DNA from: a bacterium
Lineage (GTDB): Bacteria > Ratteibacteria > UBA8468 > B48-G9 > DTJG01
DNA length: 55,904 nucleotides
Reading direction: 5' to 3'
Assembly (NCBI GenBank): GCA_029552985.1
Contig: JAKPDB010000138.1
Span: forward strand, 1-55,904
Position numbers and translations under genes: made by a program. The notes below the pieces were generated by a model. The model did not search any database. It saw nothing but the letters and a program-made list of their open reading frames with translations, and had not been told where the DNA came from. Below, one piece after another: positions 1 to 13,949 of the stretch. Every line of letters starts with the position of its first letter. Positions within the stretch are counted from its first letter, which is position 1.

Positions 1-120
1 AAGGCGAAGATTCTGAAGTTTGTCATTTATCTCGTGTTCAATTTTTCGCATAAACGACTCATCTTTATCCGTTGCAATAACGCACGTTCTACCAAGAATA
101 TTGATTTTGTATTTCTTCAT
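1..120 (-). CDS. zapA: Cell division protein ZapA-like, N-terminal 40 aa, runs off the left edge (not in ORF track)
   Basis: Reverse complement of 1-120 reads MKKYKINILGRTCVIATDKDESFMRKIEHEINDKLQNLRL, a ZapA-like N-terminus, directly downstream of pheT (common synteny). Confidence 0.75.
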   Translation of the reverse strand, partial: MKKYKINILGRTCVIATDKDESFMRKIEHEINDKLQNLRL

Positions 121-121
121 T

Positions 122-2095
122 TCATTGTCTCAGTGTGATCGAAAAGTGATTTTTCAGGACGTCAAGAATATCCTGCACGATATGTTCAACCTCCTGTCTG
201 GTAAGTGTACCCTCAGGATTTGAAAATGTGAGGGTCAGCGCGACTGCGGTTGAATCACGAGGAATGTTTTTGCCTCTGTAAATATCAAAAATTTCCAGTT
301 TTTCCACAATTTTGAAATCTCTGAAAATCAGTTCTTCCACTTTTTGCCAGCATACTGAATTTGGAACAATAAGAGAAATGTCCCTTTTTACGGGCATCAA
401 TTTTGAAACAGGCCTGTATGTAATTTGAGAAAACCCATTTTTTACAAAATCACAAAGATTGATTTCTGCAAGCATCACGCTCTGCTGTTCCAGGTCATAT
501 TCCTTCAAAATACTCTCATCGGGCAAATAAATCAATGCAACCCTGCGATTGTCTTTCAAAAACTCCACAAACACTCCAAACCTGTCAAGAGATATTTTTT
601 GAACCAGTTTCTGATAACCAATTTTTCCTAAAACAAATTCAATGTTTCCTTTAAAAGCATAAAAGCTTCCAAAATTGAGTACCCCTGCACCAGCATAAGG
701 TTCTTCAGTAAAACCAGAGTTTGTTTTAAAATAGACATTACCAATTTCAAAAATACGTGCCTTTTCGATTTTCCTGTTATAATTATCCTTCAAATTTTGC
801 AACAGTTCCGGTATCAACGAATTCCTTAAAATGGCATAGTTACGTGAGAGGGGATTGATAATTTCTATGACATCATCAGAAAATGAGATTTTTCTGTTTT
901 CATCACACAATCCCAAATTAATTACCTCGCAGAAACCCAGTTTCACGAAAGTATCTTTCAGTGCGTCAAGCCGTAGATACTCTTGAGATGAAACGTTGTA
1001 AGCAATCGAAGAAATAGGCATCTGTTCAGGTATCCTGTCATAACCCCAGTATTTCGCAATCTCCTCAATAATATCTACATCTATCTCAATATCGATTCTG
1101 CCTGCTGGTACTTTCACAATTAAATTTTCAGCATCTGCATGAACCTCACAATTAAGCTTCTTGAGCGTGCTGGTAATAAAATCTTCGGGAATTTCGCATC
1201 CGAGGTAAGAAACAATTTTTGTTTTCCGAACAGTTATCAATTTTTCTTTTGCCTGATTATCGCCAGAAACACATAATGGTGCAACCCTGCCGCCACAGAT
1301 CTCACTGATTAATCTGCAACATCTGTTAAGCCCGATTACGACAAAACCAGGGTCAATTGTTTTTTCAAATCTTGCAGAAGCGTCAGTAACAAGTCCCAAT
1401 AGTTTCGAAGCCCTTCTTATTCTTACAGGGTTAAAGAATGCGCTTTCTATAAAAAGGTCTGTGGTTGTACTGTTAACCTCAGAATTCATCCCACCCATAA
1501 TGCCTGCGATTGCCACTGGTTTTTCAGCATCAGCAATCACAAGAACTTCTGAGGTAAGATCTCTTTTCATCCCATCCAGGGTGGTTATTTGCTCTCCGTT
1601 TATGGCCCTTCTGACAACAATTTTCCCTTTCAAACACTTCAGGTCAAATGCATGCAATGGCTGTCCAAATTCCCAGAACACAAGGTTGGTAATGTCAACA
1701 ACATTATTGACACTTCGAAAGCCAGCAGCAACCACCTTTTCCTTTAACCATTGTGGCGAATCGGTTACCTTCACGGATTCAATAACCCTGCCAGCATAAA
1801 AAATACAGTCATTAAAACTTTCTATTTCAATCGGTAAGATTTTTGAAGATTCTTCTTTTATCGTTATATCAGGATATACAGGTTCAATCTCACCACAGGG
1901 AGAAAGTGCCCTGATTAAACCGATGGCACTTGAAAGGTCGCCCCTGTTTGCTGGTGCTTCAATCTCAAAAAGCACGTCTTCATCCTGTTCAGTAAATACT
2001 AAACTTAATCCAAGCATACTGAGCCATTGCTTAATGTCTTTCTTTGTCCAGGTACCTCTAATGTATTCAGAAAGCGCTTTAATACTATATCTCAT
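122..2095 (-). CDS. pheT: Phenylalanine--tRNA ligase beta subunit (short form without the EMAPII-like tRNA-binding domain)
   Basis: B5 region (IEIDVDIIEEIAKYWGYDRIPEQMP), B3/4 region (VNNVVDITNLVFWEFGQPLHAFD), C-terminal FDX-ACB (YRPVSKLMPVKRDISLIVP). Confidence 0.95.
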   Translation of the reverse strand: MRYSIKALSEYIRGTWTKKDIKQWLSMLGLSLVFTEQDEDVLFEIEAPANRGDLSSAIGLIRALSPCGEIEPVYPDITIKEESSKILPIEIESFNDCIFYAGRVIESVKVTDSPQWLKEKVVAAGFRSVNNVVDITNLVFWEFGQPLHAFDLKCLKGKIVVRRAINGEQITTLDGMKRDLTSEVLVIADAEKPVAIAGIMGGMNSEVNSTTTDLFIESAFFNPVRIRRASKLLGLVTDASARFEKTIDPGFVVIGLNRCCRLISEICGGRVAPLCVSGDNQAKEKLITVRKTKIVSYLGCEIPEDFITSTLKKLNCEVHADAENLIVKVPAGRIDIEIDVDIIEEIAKYWGYDRIPEQMPISSIAYNVSSQEYLRLDALKDTFVKLGFCEVINLGLCDENRKISFSDDVIEIINPLSRNYAILRNSLIPELLQNLKDNYNRKIEKARIFEIGNVYFKTNSGFTEEPYAGAGVLNFGSFYAFKGNIEFVLGKIGYQKLVQKISLDRFGVFVEFLKDNRRVALIYLPDESILKEYDLEQQSVMLAEINLCDFVKNGFSQITYRPVSKLMPVKRDISLIVPNSVCWQKVEELIFRDFKIVEKLEIFDIYRGKNIPRDSTAVALTLTFSNPEGTLTRQEVEHIVQDILDVLKNHFSITLRQ

Positions 2096-2099
2096 TTTG

Positions 2100-3137
2100 T
2101 CATCCGAATTGTTTAAGGAAACGCATGTCCCCTGTATAAAATTGTCTTATGTCATCTATCCCATACTTGATCATGGCGATTCGTTCAAGTCCTGCGCCAA
2201 AGGCAAAACCCGTCACGTTATTCTGTTGAATCCCTGACTTGCGAAATACTTCAGGATGTACCATTCCTGCGCCAAGAATTTCAAGCCATCCGGTAAAACC
2301 ACAAGTCTGGCATCCCTTTCCTTCACAGATCACACAGGAAATTGAAATCTCTGCACTTGGCTCTGTGAATGGAAAATAAGAAGGAAGAAAGTTCACCTTT
2401 ACCCTGGTTCCAAACAGTTCTTTCAGAAAGAATATCAACACTGCTTTCAGGTTGCTGAATGTAATGTCAGGACCCACCATCAGTCCTTCTACCTGATGAA
2501 AAACAGGTGAATGAGATGCATCAAAATCATCTCTTCTGAAGGTTTTTCCTATGGCAATAATCCTCAACGGCACAGAAATTTTTTCCATCACCCTAATCTG
2601 AACAGGGCTGGTGTGGGTTCTCAAAAGAAATTTTCTTTCAGAATCAAGGTAAAATGTATCCCACATGTCTCTGGCAGGATGATCTGCAGGCATATTCAAT
2701 GCCTCGAAGTTGTAAAAATCTGTCTCTATCTCAGGACCAGTGTGAACACCAAAACCAAGCCCCTGAAAAATTCTAACAATTTCTCGTGAAACAAGTGTAA
2801 CAGGATGGAGCGAGCCAGTTTCTGGTTTCAATCCTGGAAGTCCAAAGTTCAAGTTGAATTCAGTTTTTTTATCCTGCAAAGTTAGAAGATTTTTTTTCCT
2901 TTCTTCAAATGCCTCTGTCAACTTTCTCTTTGCACTGTTAATTAATGCTCCTGCCTGTGGTTTCATTTCAACTGGCATCGAAGGAATCTGGCTGGTCATA
3001 GACGCAAAAATCCCTTTCCTTCCAAAATATTGAATTCTCCATTTCTCAAGTTCTTCGGTATTATTGAGTTTACTAAGCCGTTGTATCGCTTCAGCCACTA
3101 TCACCTCTAATTTTAAAGAAAGGTCTTTTTCATCCAT
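2100..3137 (-). CDS. pheS: Phenylalanine--tRNA ligase alpha subunit
   Basis: HPARDMWDTFYL, LLRTHTSPVQIRVM, FRRDDFDASHSPVFHQVEGL, GAGLERIAMIKYGIDDIR motifs. Confidence 0.97.
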   Translation of the reverse strand: MDEKDLSLKLEVIVAEAIQRLSKLNNTEELEKWRIQYFGRKGIFASMTSQIPSMPVEMKPQAGALINSAKRKLTEAFEERKKNLLTLQDKKTEFNLNFGLPGLKPETGSLHPVTLVSREIVRIFQGLGFGVHTGPEIETDFYNFEALNMPADHPARDMWDTFYLDSERKFLLRTHTSPVQIRVMEKISVPLRIIAIGKTFRRDDFDASHSPVFHQVEGLMVGPDITFSNLKAVLIFFLKELFGTRVKVNFLPSYFPFTEPSAEISISCVICEGKGCQTCGFTGWLEILGAGMVHPEVFRKSGIQQNNVTGFAFGAGLERIAMIKYGIDDIRQFYTGDMRFLKQFG

Positions 3138-3717
3138 AGATATTTTCCTTCAATATATAGTGAAAAACTTTATCAGGAACAAGATATCTGATTGATTGTC
3201 TTGTCTTGATTTTATTTCTTATCAATGTGGACGAAATTTCAATCTTTGGCGCCTCAAGAATCTGATAATTTACTGGAAATGGAAAATGAGGCATCTCGCT
3301 TTTTTCAGTAATACGTGGAGCAACGATGAAAGAAAAGTTCTGCGCAAGTTTTTCCGCGTTGTACCACGAAGGCAAAATCAAAAACGCATCCCAGCCAACG
3401 ATCAAAACAATCTTACTGCACACTTTTTCCTGTAAAATCATCAGTGTCTCATATGTGTAAGAAATACCGGGTTTATTAATTTCAATATCCGATACTTCAA
3501 ACTTCGGATTATCCATAGTAGCAAGTTTCGTCATCTCCAGCCGCTGACTGGCAGAGGCAACAAGTGATCCCCTGTGAGGCGGAATACCCGCAGGCATAAA
3601 AATCACCCTATCAAGAAAGAACTGTTGCCATGCCGCCTCGGCAATAATCAGATGTCCTGTGTGAATCGGATCGAAACTGCCGCCAAACACTCCTATTTTA
3701 TGTTCTGATTTGCCCAT
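3130..3717 (-). CDS. nadD: Nicotinate-nucleotide adenylyltransferase
   Basis: GVFGGSFDPIHTGHLIIAEAA and C-terminal ISSTLIRNKI; overlaps pheS by 8 nt. Confidence 0.95.
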   Translation of the reverse strand: MGKSEHKIGVFGGSFDPIHTGHLIIAEAAWQQFFLDRVIFMPAGIPPHRGSLVASASQRLEMTKLATMDNPKFEVSDIEINKPGISYTYETLMILQEKVCSKIVLIVGWDAFLILPSWYNAEKLAQNFSFIVAPRITEKSEMPHFPFPVNYQILEAPKIEISSTLIRNKIKTRQSIRYLVPDKVFHYILKENIYG

Positions 3718-4954
3718 TTCCGTAAATCAAATACTTATACGTTGTCAATTCCTCAAGAGCCATTGGACCCCTTGCATGAATTTTATCAGTACTTATTCCA
3801 ATCTCTGCGCCAAGTCCAAATTCTCCTCCATCTGTAAATCTTGTTGACGCATTATGATAAACGCAGGCAGAATCAACTTCCTCAAGAAATTTCCTTGCTG
3901 TGTTCTCGTTGGTGGTAATGATTGCGTCTGAATGTTTTGTCCCATACCTATTGATGTGAGAGATTGCTTCAGATACACTGTTGACCACCTTAATGGAAAT
4001 AATCAGATCAAGATATTCCTCTGACCAGTCCTGTTGTGTCGCAGGTTTTGCCCAAGGAATGATTTTCATTGTTTGGTCGCAAGCTCGAATTTCAACATTG
4101 TGTTGTTTGAACAACTCTGCCATCTCAGGAAGAAATGAATTTGCAATATCTCTGTGAATAAGTAAAGTTTCCATAGCATTGCATGTTGCTGGTCTCTGCA
4201 CCTTTGCGTTAAGGCATACGTTCAACGCCATCGTTTTGTCTGCCTCGCTATCCACATAAATATGACACACACCCTTGTAATGTTTAATGACAGGAATTTT
4301 ACTGTGCAAAACCACTGCCCTGATAAGGGATTCACCACCTCTCGGAATCACAAGGTCAATACTTTCGTTCAAAGAGAGAAGGTATTTCACCCCTGCTCTT
4401 CCTCCTACCTTTACAAGATTCACAACATTTTGATTAATACCTGTTTTTTCAAGCGCTTCCTTTATACATTCCACAAGAATTGAATTTGAAAAAACTGCTT
4501 CTTTCCCGCCACGCAAAAGAACGCAATTACCGGATTTTACACACAGGGAGCTCGCCTCTATGGTCACATCAGGCCTTGATTCATAAATTATCGCAATCAC
4601 ACCAATCGGTACTCTTACCCTTTTAATAATAAGGCCATTGGGTCGCACTGTTTCCCATATCACTTTACCAACAGGGTCTTCAAGGTTTGCAATATTTTGA
4701 AGAGATGTCGCCATTTTTTTAATTCTCTCTGGGGTCAGGAGCAACCGATCAATAAATGCCTTTGAATAATTCTGTCTCTCACATTTTCTCACATCTTTCA
4801 GGTTAAATCTTAAAATTGTATCAGATTTTTCAATCAAAATTCTAGAAAGCAATAACAGAAACTCGTTTTTCCTGGCCGTGGTTAATCCTGCCATTTCAAA
4901 AGAACAACTGTGAGCGATAGAAGCGATATTTCTTATTTCACTTTTCCAGTCCAT
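3698..4954 (-). CDS. proA: Glutamate-5-semialdehyde dehydrogenase (gamma-glutamyl phosphate reductase)
   Basis: VPIGVIAIIYESRPDVTIEASSLCVKSGNCVLLRGGKEA; ORF begins at 5056 but MDWKSEIRNIA at 4954 is the likely start, overlapping the proB 3' end. Confidence 0.95.
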   Translation of the reverse strand: MDWKSEIRNIASIAHSCSFEMAGLTTARKNEFLLLLSRILIEKSDTILRFNLKDVRKCERQNYSKAFIDRLLLTPERIKKMATSLQNIANLEDPVGKVIWETVRPNGLIIKRVRVPIGVIAIIYESRPDVTIEASSLCVKSGNCVLLRGGKEAVFSNSILVECIKEALEKTGINQNVVNLVKVGGRAGVKYLLSLNESIDLVIPRGGESLIRAVVLHSKIPVIKHYKGVCHIYVDSEADKTMALNVCLNAKVQRPATCNAMETLLIHRDIANSFLPEMAELFKQHNVEIRACDQTMKIIPWAKPATQQDWSEEYLDLIISIKVVNSVSEAISHINRYGTKHSDAIITTNENTARKFLEEVDSACVYHNASTRFTDGGEFGLGAEIGISTDKIHARGPMALEELTTYKYLIYGNGQIRT

Positions 4955-5789
4955 TTTTTTTCTCCGGCAAAAAAATCGTCCCAATATTTTTACCAAGGAA
5001 TATGTCTCTGAGCACCCATGGCCTTTTACCATTTGCAATAAAACCCATGCAACCAATTTCCAATACCCGCTTTATCGCCAGTAATTTTGAAACCATGCCA
5101 CCACTTCCAAGTTCTGACATACTGGCATTTTTTGCAATAGTCAGATGAGAGTTAGTAATGCGGTAAACTTCTGAAATCAGTTTTGACCTGCTGCAATTTT
5201 TGGGGTCAGCATCATAAAAACCATCAACATCAGACAAAAGAATCAATGCATCGGCTTTTATAAGTTCCACCACCATTGCAGAAAGCTGGTCATTGTCTCC
5301 AAATTTTATTTCCTCAGAAGCGACTGCGTCGTTTTCATTGATGATTGGAATGATTTTGTAGGAAAGAAGTGTCTCAAGAGTTGCCAGGGCATTGGCTTTT
5401 CTCTCATTAGATTCAAAGATGTCCCGCGTAAGAAGCACCTGGCCCACATTATAACCTTCCTCACGAAAAATCCTTTCATAAAATCTCATTAATCTGCTCT
5501 GTCCCACACTTGCTGCGGCCTGAAGTTTTTCAATTTTTGAAGGCCTCTTTTTCCATCCAAGTATCTGCATCCCAGCACCAATGGCTCCAGACGTGACAAT
5601 GATCACCTGTTTGCCTCCCTCAATAAGCCAACATATCTGCTGGCCCAGATGTTCCATCAAAGAGGTATCCAATCTATGCCCCACAGATGTAAGGACATTG
5701 GTTCCAATTTTTATTACAACCCTTTTGATTTTTTTGATAAACCTTTTTCTGTCTTCAATTCCTTTGCTGGATACTTTTTTCATTTTCAT
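4938..5789 (-). CDS. proB: Glutamate 5-kinase (kinase domain only, no PUA domain)
   Basis: VVIKIGTNVLTS, IIVTSGAIGAGMQILGW, IINENDAVASEEIKFGDNDQLSA, GSGGMVSKLLA. Confidence 0.95.
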   Translation of the reverse strand: MKMKKVSSKGIEDRKRFIKKIKRVVIKIGTNVLTSVGHRLDTSLMEHLGQQICWLIEGGKQVIIVTSGAIGAGMQILGWKKRPSKIEKLQAAASVGQSRLMRFYERIFREEGYNVGQVLLTRDIFESNERKANALATLETLLSYKIIPIINENDAVASEEIKFGDNDQLSAMVVELIKADALILLSDVDGFYDADPKNCSRSKLISEVYRITNSHLTIAKNASMSELGSGGMVSKLLAIKRVLEIGCMGFIANGKRPWVLRDIFLGKNIGTIFLPEKKNGLEK

Positions 5790-5792
5790 GCC

Positions 5793-6644
5793 TCAAATAC
5801 CATTTCTCATTTGCCTGACTTTTTCAATCCATTTTTTCAATGACTCAATGTCATTTTTTTCAATCATCTGTTCAATCTGCTTAAGTTCCAGCTTAAAATT
5901 CTTTATCGCCAGAAGCATGTTTTTTTTATTACTGATAAAAATTTCAGCCCATATTTCCTGGTCACTTGCAGCAATTCTTGTCGTATCGCGAAAACCCGGA
6001 CCCATGCATGCCAGCACATCAGAATCACTCAGTTTTTTTTCAATCATTTTCACAAGCAAGAAGGCAAGCAAATGCGGAAGATGACTTGTATAACAACATA
6101 TTTCATCATGTTTTTCAGCGCTCATGATCACTGTTTTGGCGCCGATACTTTCCCAGAAATTTCTGATGGTTCCGACTGCCAGAGTATCAGAATTTTTTAC
6201 CGGTGTCACAATCACGGTTCTACCTGTAAATAGGTCCTTTCTCGCCTCATCAATACCTCGTTTTTCTGACCCTGCCATAGGATGCGAGCCAGCGAAAAAA
6301 TTTCCGTTTGGAAACAACTTCTCAACAAGGTCTGTAATTGCCTTTTTTGTACTGCCAACATCTGTGAATAATAGTGACGGTTTAACTTTCAGAATGTTTT
6401 TCGCAAACTCAAGATTTACCGAAATCGGTCCAGCAAGGAAAACAAATTCTGCTCGTTTTACCATTTCTGAAAAATCTGTAAATGGTCTGTCAACAATCCC
6501 AAGATTACATGCTCGCTTCAATGTTTCAGGACTCCGCGTATAACCGAAAATCTCTGATACCAGGCCATTGCTCTTTGCTGCAAGCGCCACAGAACCACCA
6601 AGCAAGCCAAGCCCTGCAATGCCAATACTTTTGAACTTTCTCAT
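5793..6644 (-). CDS. tyrA: Prephenate dehydrogenase
   Basis: IGIAGLGLLGGSVALA Rossmann motif; DVGSTKKAI; GSHPMAGSEKRGIDEAR. Confidence 0.92.
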   Translation of the reverse strand: MRKFKSIGIAGLGLLGGSVALAAKSNGLVSEIFGYTRSPETLKRACNLGIVDRPFTDFSEMVKRAEFVFLAGPISVNLEFAKNILKVKPSLLFTDVGSTKKAITDLVEKLFPNGNFFAGSHPMAGSEKRGIDEARKDLFTGRTVIVTPVKNSDTLAVGTIRNFWESIGAKTVIMSAEKHDEICCYTSHLPHLLAFLLVKMIEKKLSDSDVLACMGPGFRDTTRIAASDQEIWAEIFISNKKNMLLAIKNFKLELKQIEQMIEKNDIESLKKWIEKVRQMRNGI

Positions 6645-6652
6645 CGCTGGTA

Positions 6653-7429
6653 TCAGGTTTGTTCTGTTTTCTTCTCAGCCATCTGCTTGAAAACAGAAAA
6701 CATTTCAAGAGGAATAGGAAACACAAGTGTTGAATTCTTTTCTGTCGCTATCTCTGATGCCGTTTGCAAATACCTGAGCTGAATCGCTATTGGAACTTCA
6801 GAAAGTTTTCTCGCTGCTGCCACAAGCTTTTCACTTGCCTGATATTCTCCTTCAGCATTAATTACCTTGGCTCGACGTTCTCTTTCAACTTCTGCCTGTC
6901 GTGCCATTGCCCGTTTCATCGTGTCAGGTAATTCGACTTCTTTAATTTCCACAATACTCACCTTGATACCCCAGGGGTCTGTCTGCTCATCAATAATCTG
7001 CTGAAGTTTGTGATTGATTTTGTCCCTTTCTGAAAGTATCTCATCCAGCTCCATCTGTCCGAGAACACCGCGAAGTGTTGTCTGTGCAATCTGCATTGTG
7101 GAAAGGTGGTAATTTTCTACCTCAACGATTGCCTTCGAAGGATCCATCACCCTGAACCACACCACTGCATTCACTTTTATAGGAACATTGTCTCTTGTCA
7201 TCACTTCCTGGGGCGTGACATCAAATGTCACTGTTCTCAAGCTAACCTTGATCATTCTTTCAATCCCTGGAATCAAGAAAAATAATCCTGGTCCCCTTGG
7301 TCCCATTAATCTGCCCAGCCTAAATACCACGCCTCTTTCATATTCTGGAACAATTTTGATGGTGTTGGTGATAATCGTAATCGCCACAAATATCCCAATA
7401 ATCGCCCATACAAACATTTTCACCTCCAT
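6653..7429 (-). CDS. SPFH/band 7 family protein (slipin/stomatin-like)
   Basis: N-terminal TM helix followed by [34 protein letters not shown] and [29 protein letters not shown]. Confidence 0.92.
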   Translation of the reverse strand: MEVKMFVWAIIGIFVAITIITNTIKIVPEYERGVVFRLGRLMGPRGPGLFFLIPGIERMIKVSLRTVTFDVTPQEVMTRDNVPIKVNAVVWFRVMDPSKAIVEVENYHLSTMQIAQTTLRGVLGQMELDEILSERDKINHKLQQIIDEQTDPWGIKVSIVEIKEVELPDTMKRAMARQAEVERERRAKVINAEGEYQASEKLVAAARKLSEVPIAIQLRYLQTASEIATEKNSTLVFPIPLEMFSVFKQMAEKKTEQT

Positions 7430-7440
7430 GTAAAGATGAT

Positions 7441-7475
7441 AGTTAAATGTTAACTTTTTTCGGTGATGGTGTCAA
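7441..7475 (-). promoter_or_regulatory. Candidate sigma70 promoter with overlapping AGTTAA-N3-TTAACT inverted repeat upstream of the SPFH gene
   Basis: Minus strand: TTGACA (7470-7475), 17-nt spacer, TAACAT (7447-7452); 15-bp inverted repeat at 7441-7455. Confidence 0.4.
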
Positions 7476-7480
7476 AGATT

Positions 7481-10475
<2,995 letters not shown>

Positions 10476-10479
<4 letters not shown>

Positions 10480-11015
10480 TTGTTAGCAGATGTTCCAATA
10501 AGACGATTAAGTTTTTCCTGATAAAATTCTTTTTCCTGTTTACTGGCGTAATCAATAATCAGAATCCCATCAAGATGTTCCATTTCATGCAAAAAACATC
10601 GCGCCAGAATTCCTTCTGCCTGAATTTTGATTTTTTTCCCAGTGCTGGTGTAACCACTTATCAAAATTTTTTTTGGCCTTGATATCGCGAAATAAATCTC
10701 AGGAAAACTCAAACAACCTTCCATGTCAATGTCATTTTCTGAATCCATGTCCGCAATAACTGGATTTACAATTCTATAGATTTTCTTTTCCTCTCTATCA
10801 ACAGCAACAAACGCCCGCCTACTCATACCAATCTGTGGAGCAGCAAGCCCTAAACCACAGGATTTTTCAAGGGTTTCTTCGAGGTCTCTGAATAAATCCT
10901 GGGTCTTTTTTCCAAAATCAGTAATTTCTTCTGCCTTTTTTCTCAAAATTTCTGCTGGGTACTTTCTTATTCTTCTTACAGTCATTTCACAACCCGGACT
11001 TTTTAATGATATCAT
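10476..11015 (-). CDS. def: Peptide deformylase
   Basis: GLAAPQIG, EGCLSFPEIY, CFLHEMEHLDGILIID (canonical second motif has HExDH; here HEMEH). Confidence 0.95.
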
Positions 11016-12270
11016 CCATAATTTTCATCGCGCAGTACTTTCCGCACATATTGCAAACATCTTCTGAATAGACCTTCTGGGATTGTCTGATTTTTTTAAA
11101 CCTCTCGGGATTTATCACAAGTTGTTCCTGACGCTTCCAGTCCCTTTTATATCGAGCAACTGATATCTCATCATCCCAAGTTCTGGCTTTTGGATGTGAC
11201 CTGGCAATATCTGCTGCATGGGCTGCAATTTTTGAAGCAACAACACCATCTTCAACATCATTAATTGTTGGAAGAGCCAGGTGCTCACTTGGAGTAACAT
11301 AGCAGAGAAAGTCAGCGCCTGCCCATGCTGCAATGGCGCCACCTATTGCAGAAGTAATGTGGTCGTAACCAGCTGCCACATCAGTAACCAGAGGCCCAAG
11401 GAGGTATAGCGGCGCGCCATGACATATTGTCTTTGCAAGATGCACATTTGGAACCACCTGATGAAGTGGAATATGCCCTGGTCCTTCAATAATCACCTGA
11501 ACATCTGCCTCCCATGCTCTTTGAGTGAGATCGCCCAGTGTAAGAAGTTCTGCCATTTGTAAACTGTCAGATGCATCAGCAAGACACCCTGGTCTCAATC
11601 CATCACCCAAGCTCAACACAAGATCGTATTTTCTCGCAATTTCAATCAGGCGATCAAAATTTGCATAAAGGGGATTTTCTTTACCAGTGCTGATCATCCA
11701 GCTTGCGATGAATGCACCACCACGGCTTACGATACCGGTTTTTCTTGATTTTTTTCTGAGTAGTTCCAGCGATGACAGCGTGACTCCGCAATGAACTGTG
11801 ACAAAACTAATGCCATCTCTTGCATGTTTTTCAATGACTTTGAAAATCTCATCCTCTTTAAGTTTCTCAATTGTTCCATATTTTTCAATGGTCTGAATCA
11901 TCGCCTGATAAATGGGAACAGAACCAACAGGAATAGAACTGGCATTAACAATCGTTTGCCTGATACTATCAAGGTCCCCGCCTGTGCTCAAATCCATCAC
12001 TGTATCTGATTTTAATCTGCAGGCGGTCTTTAGTTTTTCAAGTTCAAAGTTGATATCGCACACGTCAGGGGATGTGCCAATATTGGTATTCACCTTCACA
12101 GTTAAATTTTCACCAATTCCAACAAACATATTTTTGTGTTTCAATATTATTGCTTTTCCTTCAGCAATAGAAATAGCGAGTTTTTCAGGGTCAACCTGTT
12201 CAATGGATGCCACACTTTTCACAGCATCAGTAATTATGCCTTTTTTTGCCTGGTGTTTTTCAAGTATCAT
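10987..12270 (-). CDS. thiC: Phosphomethylpyrimidine synthase
   Basis: [38 protein letters not shown]-terminal [13 protein letters not shown] Fe-S motif. Confidence 0.96.
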   Translation of the reverse strand: MILEKHQAKKGIITDAVKSVASIEQVDPEKLAISIAEGKAIILKHKNMFVGIGENLTVKVNTNIGTSPDVCDINFELEKLKTACRLKSDTVMDLSTGGDLDSIRQTIVNASSIPVGSVPIYQAMIQTIEKYGTIEKLKEDEIFKVIEKHARDGISFVTVHCGVTLSSLELLRKKSRKTGIVSRGGAFIASWMISTGKENPLYANFDRLIEIARKYDLVLSLGDGLRPGCLADASDSLQMAELLTLGDLTQRAWEADVQVIIEGPGHIPLHQVVPNVHLAKTICHGAPLYLLGPLVTDVAAGYDHITSAIGGAIAAWAGADFLCYVTPSEHLALPTINDVEDGVVASKIAAHAADIARSHPKARTWDDEISVARYKRDWKRQEQLVINPERFKKIRQSQKVYSEDVCNMCGKYCAMKIMDDIIKKSGL

Positions 12271-13934
12271 ATCGTATCCTTAAGAATCGCGCCTGTGGAA
12301 GCGCTTTTCACCTGTAATCTGTATCTTGCAAGAATTCCTGATAACTTCTGTTCTGGATGTTTCACCTTCTTCAATCTATCAGAAATTTCCTTTTCAGAAA
12401 GAAGCACATTTAGTTTCCTTTCAGGAATATTAATCTCAATCATATCCCCATCCTGAATACATGCAATGGGTCCACCTTCAGCAGCTTCAGGACTGATATG
12501 CCCGATACAGGCACCCCTTGTGCCACCGGAAAATCTGCCATCTGTGAGAAGCGCCACATGTTCTCCAAGTCCCTTGCCTGATATCGCTGATGTCACAGCG
12601 AGCATTTCCCTCATACCAGGACCTCCGCGGGGACCTTCATAACGGATAATGATAACATCTCCTTTTTTGATTTTCCCTTGCAGAACTGCTGAAAGGCACT
12701 TTTCTTCTCCGTCAAATACCCTTGCAGGTCCTTTGTGAACCATCATCGAACTGACCACTGCTGATTGCTTTACCACACTGCCGTCAGGCGCAATGTTTCC
12801 TTTCAATATTGCTATACCACCTTCTTTTGAATAGGGGTCTGAAATCTTCCTGATGACAGTCGGGTCAAAATTTTTCGCTGCTTCTGCAATTTCTCCAATT
12901 GTTTTGCCAATGACATTTTTTTCATCCTTATGCAACAGATTCGCTCCACACAATTCTTTCATCACAGCAGGGATTCCACCTGCCCTATCAAGGTCTTCCA
13001 TGTGATGAGCGCCTGCTGGTGAGATTTTACAAAGGTTTGGCACCTTTTTTGAAATACTATCAAATAAATCCAGAGTCAGGTGAATTCCTGCCTCGTGCGC
13101 AATTGCAGGAAGATGCAAGACCGTATTGGTGGAAGCACCAATTGCCATATCAACTGCTATGGCATTTTCAAAGGACTTTGTGGTAACAATATCCCTGATG
13201 CTTATATTGTTTTTTACCATTTCCATAATTTTCACACCAGCAAGTTTTGCAAGCCGTATTCGTGCGGAATGTACAGCAGGAATTGTTCCATTGTATGGTA
13301 GTGCGATTCCGAGAACCTCAGCAAGACAGTTCATTGAATTTGCTGTAAACATTCCAGCACATGAACCGCATGTTGGACAGGCATAGTCCTCAAGAATTTT
13401 CAATTGTTGCTCTGTGATTTCTCCTGATGATACTTTACCAACTGCTTCAAAAACTGAAATCAGGTCAACTGTTCCTGCACCAGGGCACACTCCTGCAAGC
13501 ATGGGTCCGCCACTGATAAGAATTGCAGGAAGATTCAATCTGAGCGCTGCCATAATCATACCAGGAATAATTTTGTCACAGCTGGCAACAAGAACAAGTC
13601 CATCAAAGCCATGGGATTTTGCCATAATTTCAATTGAGTCCGCTATTAGTTCTCGAGAAACAAGGGAGTATTTCATTCCCTCGTGTCCCATTGCAATACC
13701 ATCACAAACACCAATGGTTCTAAATTCAATCGGAGTTCCGCCAGCCATTCTTACACCACTTTTTGTTGCCTGACAAACTGAATCAAGATGAATGTGGCCG
13801 GGGATAATTTCATTGCCGGAATTACAGATACCAATCAAGGGCCTTTCAATTTCCTGGTCTGTTAAACCCGTTGCCTTCAGCAAACTTCTGTGCGGAGCTC
13901 GCACATAACCCTTTTTCACCTGATCGCTAATCAT
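12267..13934 (-). CDS. ilvD: Dihydroxy-acid dehydratase
   Basis: [88 protein letters not shown]. Confidence 0.97.
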   Translation of the reverse strand: MISDQVKKGYVRAPHRSLLKATGLTDQEIERPLIGICNSGNEIIPGHIHLDSVCQATKSGVRMAGGTPIEFRTIGVCDGIAMGHEGMKYSLVSRELIADSIEIMAKSHGFDGLVLVASCDKIIPGMIMAALRLNLPAILISGGPMLAGVCPGAGTVDLISVFEAVGKVSSGEITEQQLKILEDYACPTCGSCAGMFTANSMNCLAEVLGIALPYNGTIPAVHSARIRLAKLAGVKIMEMVKNNISIRDIVTTKSFENAIAVDMAIGASTNTVLHLPAIAHEAGIHLTLDLFDSISKKVPNLCKISPAGAHHMEDLDRAGGIPAVMKELCGANLLHKDEKNVIGKTIGEIAEAAKNFDPTVIRKISDPYSKEGGIAILKGNIAPDGSVVKQSAVVSSMMVHKGPARVFDGEEKCLSAVLQGKIKKGDVIIIRYEGPRGGPGMREMLAVTSAISGKGLGEHVALLTDGRFSGGTRGACIGHISPEAAEGGPIACIQDGDMIEINIPERKLNVLLSEKEISDRLKKVKHPEQKLSGILARYRLQVKSASTGAILKDTI

Positions 13935-13949
13935 ACTTCCTCCAGTGTC

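Noticed and set aside
20-223. 67-aa plus ORF at the left edge
   Set aside because: Antisense to zapA and the pheT 3' end, which read as real genes on the minus strand.
5581-6084. 167-aa plus-strand hydrophobic ORF
   Set aside because: Antisense to proB/tyrA; hydrophobicity arises from antisense Lys/Glu-rich codons.
12260-12275. TPP riboswitch upstream of thiC
   Set aside because: thiC overlaps ilvD by 4 nt, leaving no leader, and no THI-box sequence was seen in the region.
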